Positions 63,529 through 64,000 of a stretch of DNA of 64,000 bases are shown here, one piece after another. A model generated the notes under the pieces. The model saw nothing but the letters and a program-made list of their open reading frames with translations. It was not told the DNA's origin and made no database searches. Source of the stretch: Rhea pennata (lineage: Eukaryota; Chordata; Aves; Rheiformes; Rheidae); the NCBI RefSeq assembly GCF_028389875.1, contig NC_084670.1, positions 13,983,383 through 14,047,382 on the forward strand, in the 5' to 3' direction. The first letter of the stretch is position 1. Each line of letters opens with the position of its first letter. A program made the position numbers and the translations under genes.

Positions 63529-64000
63529 CTGTACAGGTTAAATAAAACAGAAAACAATGACCATTCAAAGACCAAACAAGCTTTGTATTTAGATACCTCT
63601 TCTAGTTAAGACAGAGGGAAGTTAATTGCCTCCCCCATCCCAGCAAAATTGTCTCCCACTAATTTTGAAAATCATATGCAAACACAGCTTTCAGTGAAAC
63701 TAGGTTATTTTCAGAAATAATCAATAAGCTACAAGAGGGAATAAATACTACTACTAGTGGAAAACGGGATGTGACCACTTAAAAGTTTAAATCATAGTAT
63801 GAATTGATACATGTTTTCCTTCAACCTCTTTATGAAGTCTGAGGCCACTGCTAAGGCCAATGTAGCATTAAAAGTTTAAACTGTATCTCAATTGAAGCAT
63901 GCTGAAAACACATTTTGGTATCATTTATCAAAATTAGGCAAAGGATTGGAAGAATAGTTGGTTCGGGCTGTTTATGTAAGAAACGAGTGGAGAAAAAAAA
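63529..64000 (-). other. FUBP1: FUBP1 intron (partial, right edge)
   Basis: Intron upstream of the first FUBP1 exon in the window. The N-terminal exons must lie beyond the right edge. No element recognised. Confidence 0.8.

Overview
The window is vertebrate nuclear DNA, most likely from a bird. Three spliced genes are recognisable from their encoded proteins: the 3' part of MIGA1 (mitoguardin 1, + strand), the whole of NEXN (nexilin, + strand) and most of FUBP1 (far upstream element binding protein 1, - strand). The order MIGA1-NEXN-FUBP1 matches the conserved synteny block I recall from human 1p31.1 and chicken chromosome 8. A CR1 LINE 3' end with its terminal ATTCTATG-type octamers (2307-2480), the low interspersed-repeat load and the compact introns point to an avian (or at least sauropsid) genome; the species cannot be named from the sequence.

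Layout. 1-4460 is a MIGA1 intron holding the CR1 fragment. 4461-8844 carries the last eight coding exons of MIGA1 (300 residues), with a good poly(A) signal at 9300. 9331-13190 is intergenic. 13190-14480 is the NEXN promoter region: an upstream TATA/MEF2 promoter with a small first exon (donor at 13381), then a CpG island with a second first exon (donor at 14003), then a degenerate minisatellite. NEXN intron 1 is about 10 kb. The twelve NEXN coding exons (24408-40564) encode 674 residues. The NEXN poly(A) signal is at 41131. 41161-46438 lies between the convergent genes. FUBP1 runs leftwards from 63528 to 46769 in the window; its first exons (roughly 98 N-terminal residues) lie beyond the right edge. 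The 16 annotated exons encode about 547 residues with four KH domains and the tyrosine-rich C-terminal motifs.

What the genes do. MIGA1 is a mitochondrial outer-membrane protein promoting mitochondrial fusion. NEXN is an F-actin-binding Z-disc protein of heart and skeletal muscle. FUBP1 is a nuclear single-stranded DNA/RNA-binding regulator of MYC transcription and splicing. They form no common pathway; they are neighbours in a conserved block. No operon, phage, CRISPR or bacterial system is present.

The points most worth a second look are: an unannotated-looking 60-nt in-frame FUBP1 cassette exon encoding an extra tyrosine motif (47382-47441); an eight-copy, largely exon-encoded repeat module that makes up most of nexilin; a second possible C-terminus of NEXN through a 105-nt intron; alternative NEXN first exons with MEF2/TATA elements and spliced upstream ORFs; a GC-AG intron inside KH4 of FUBP1; and a 43-nt candidate poison exon in FUBP1.
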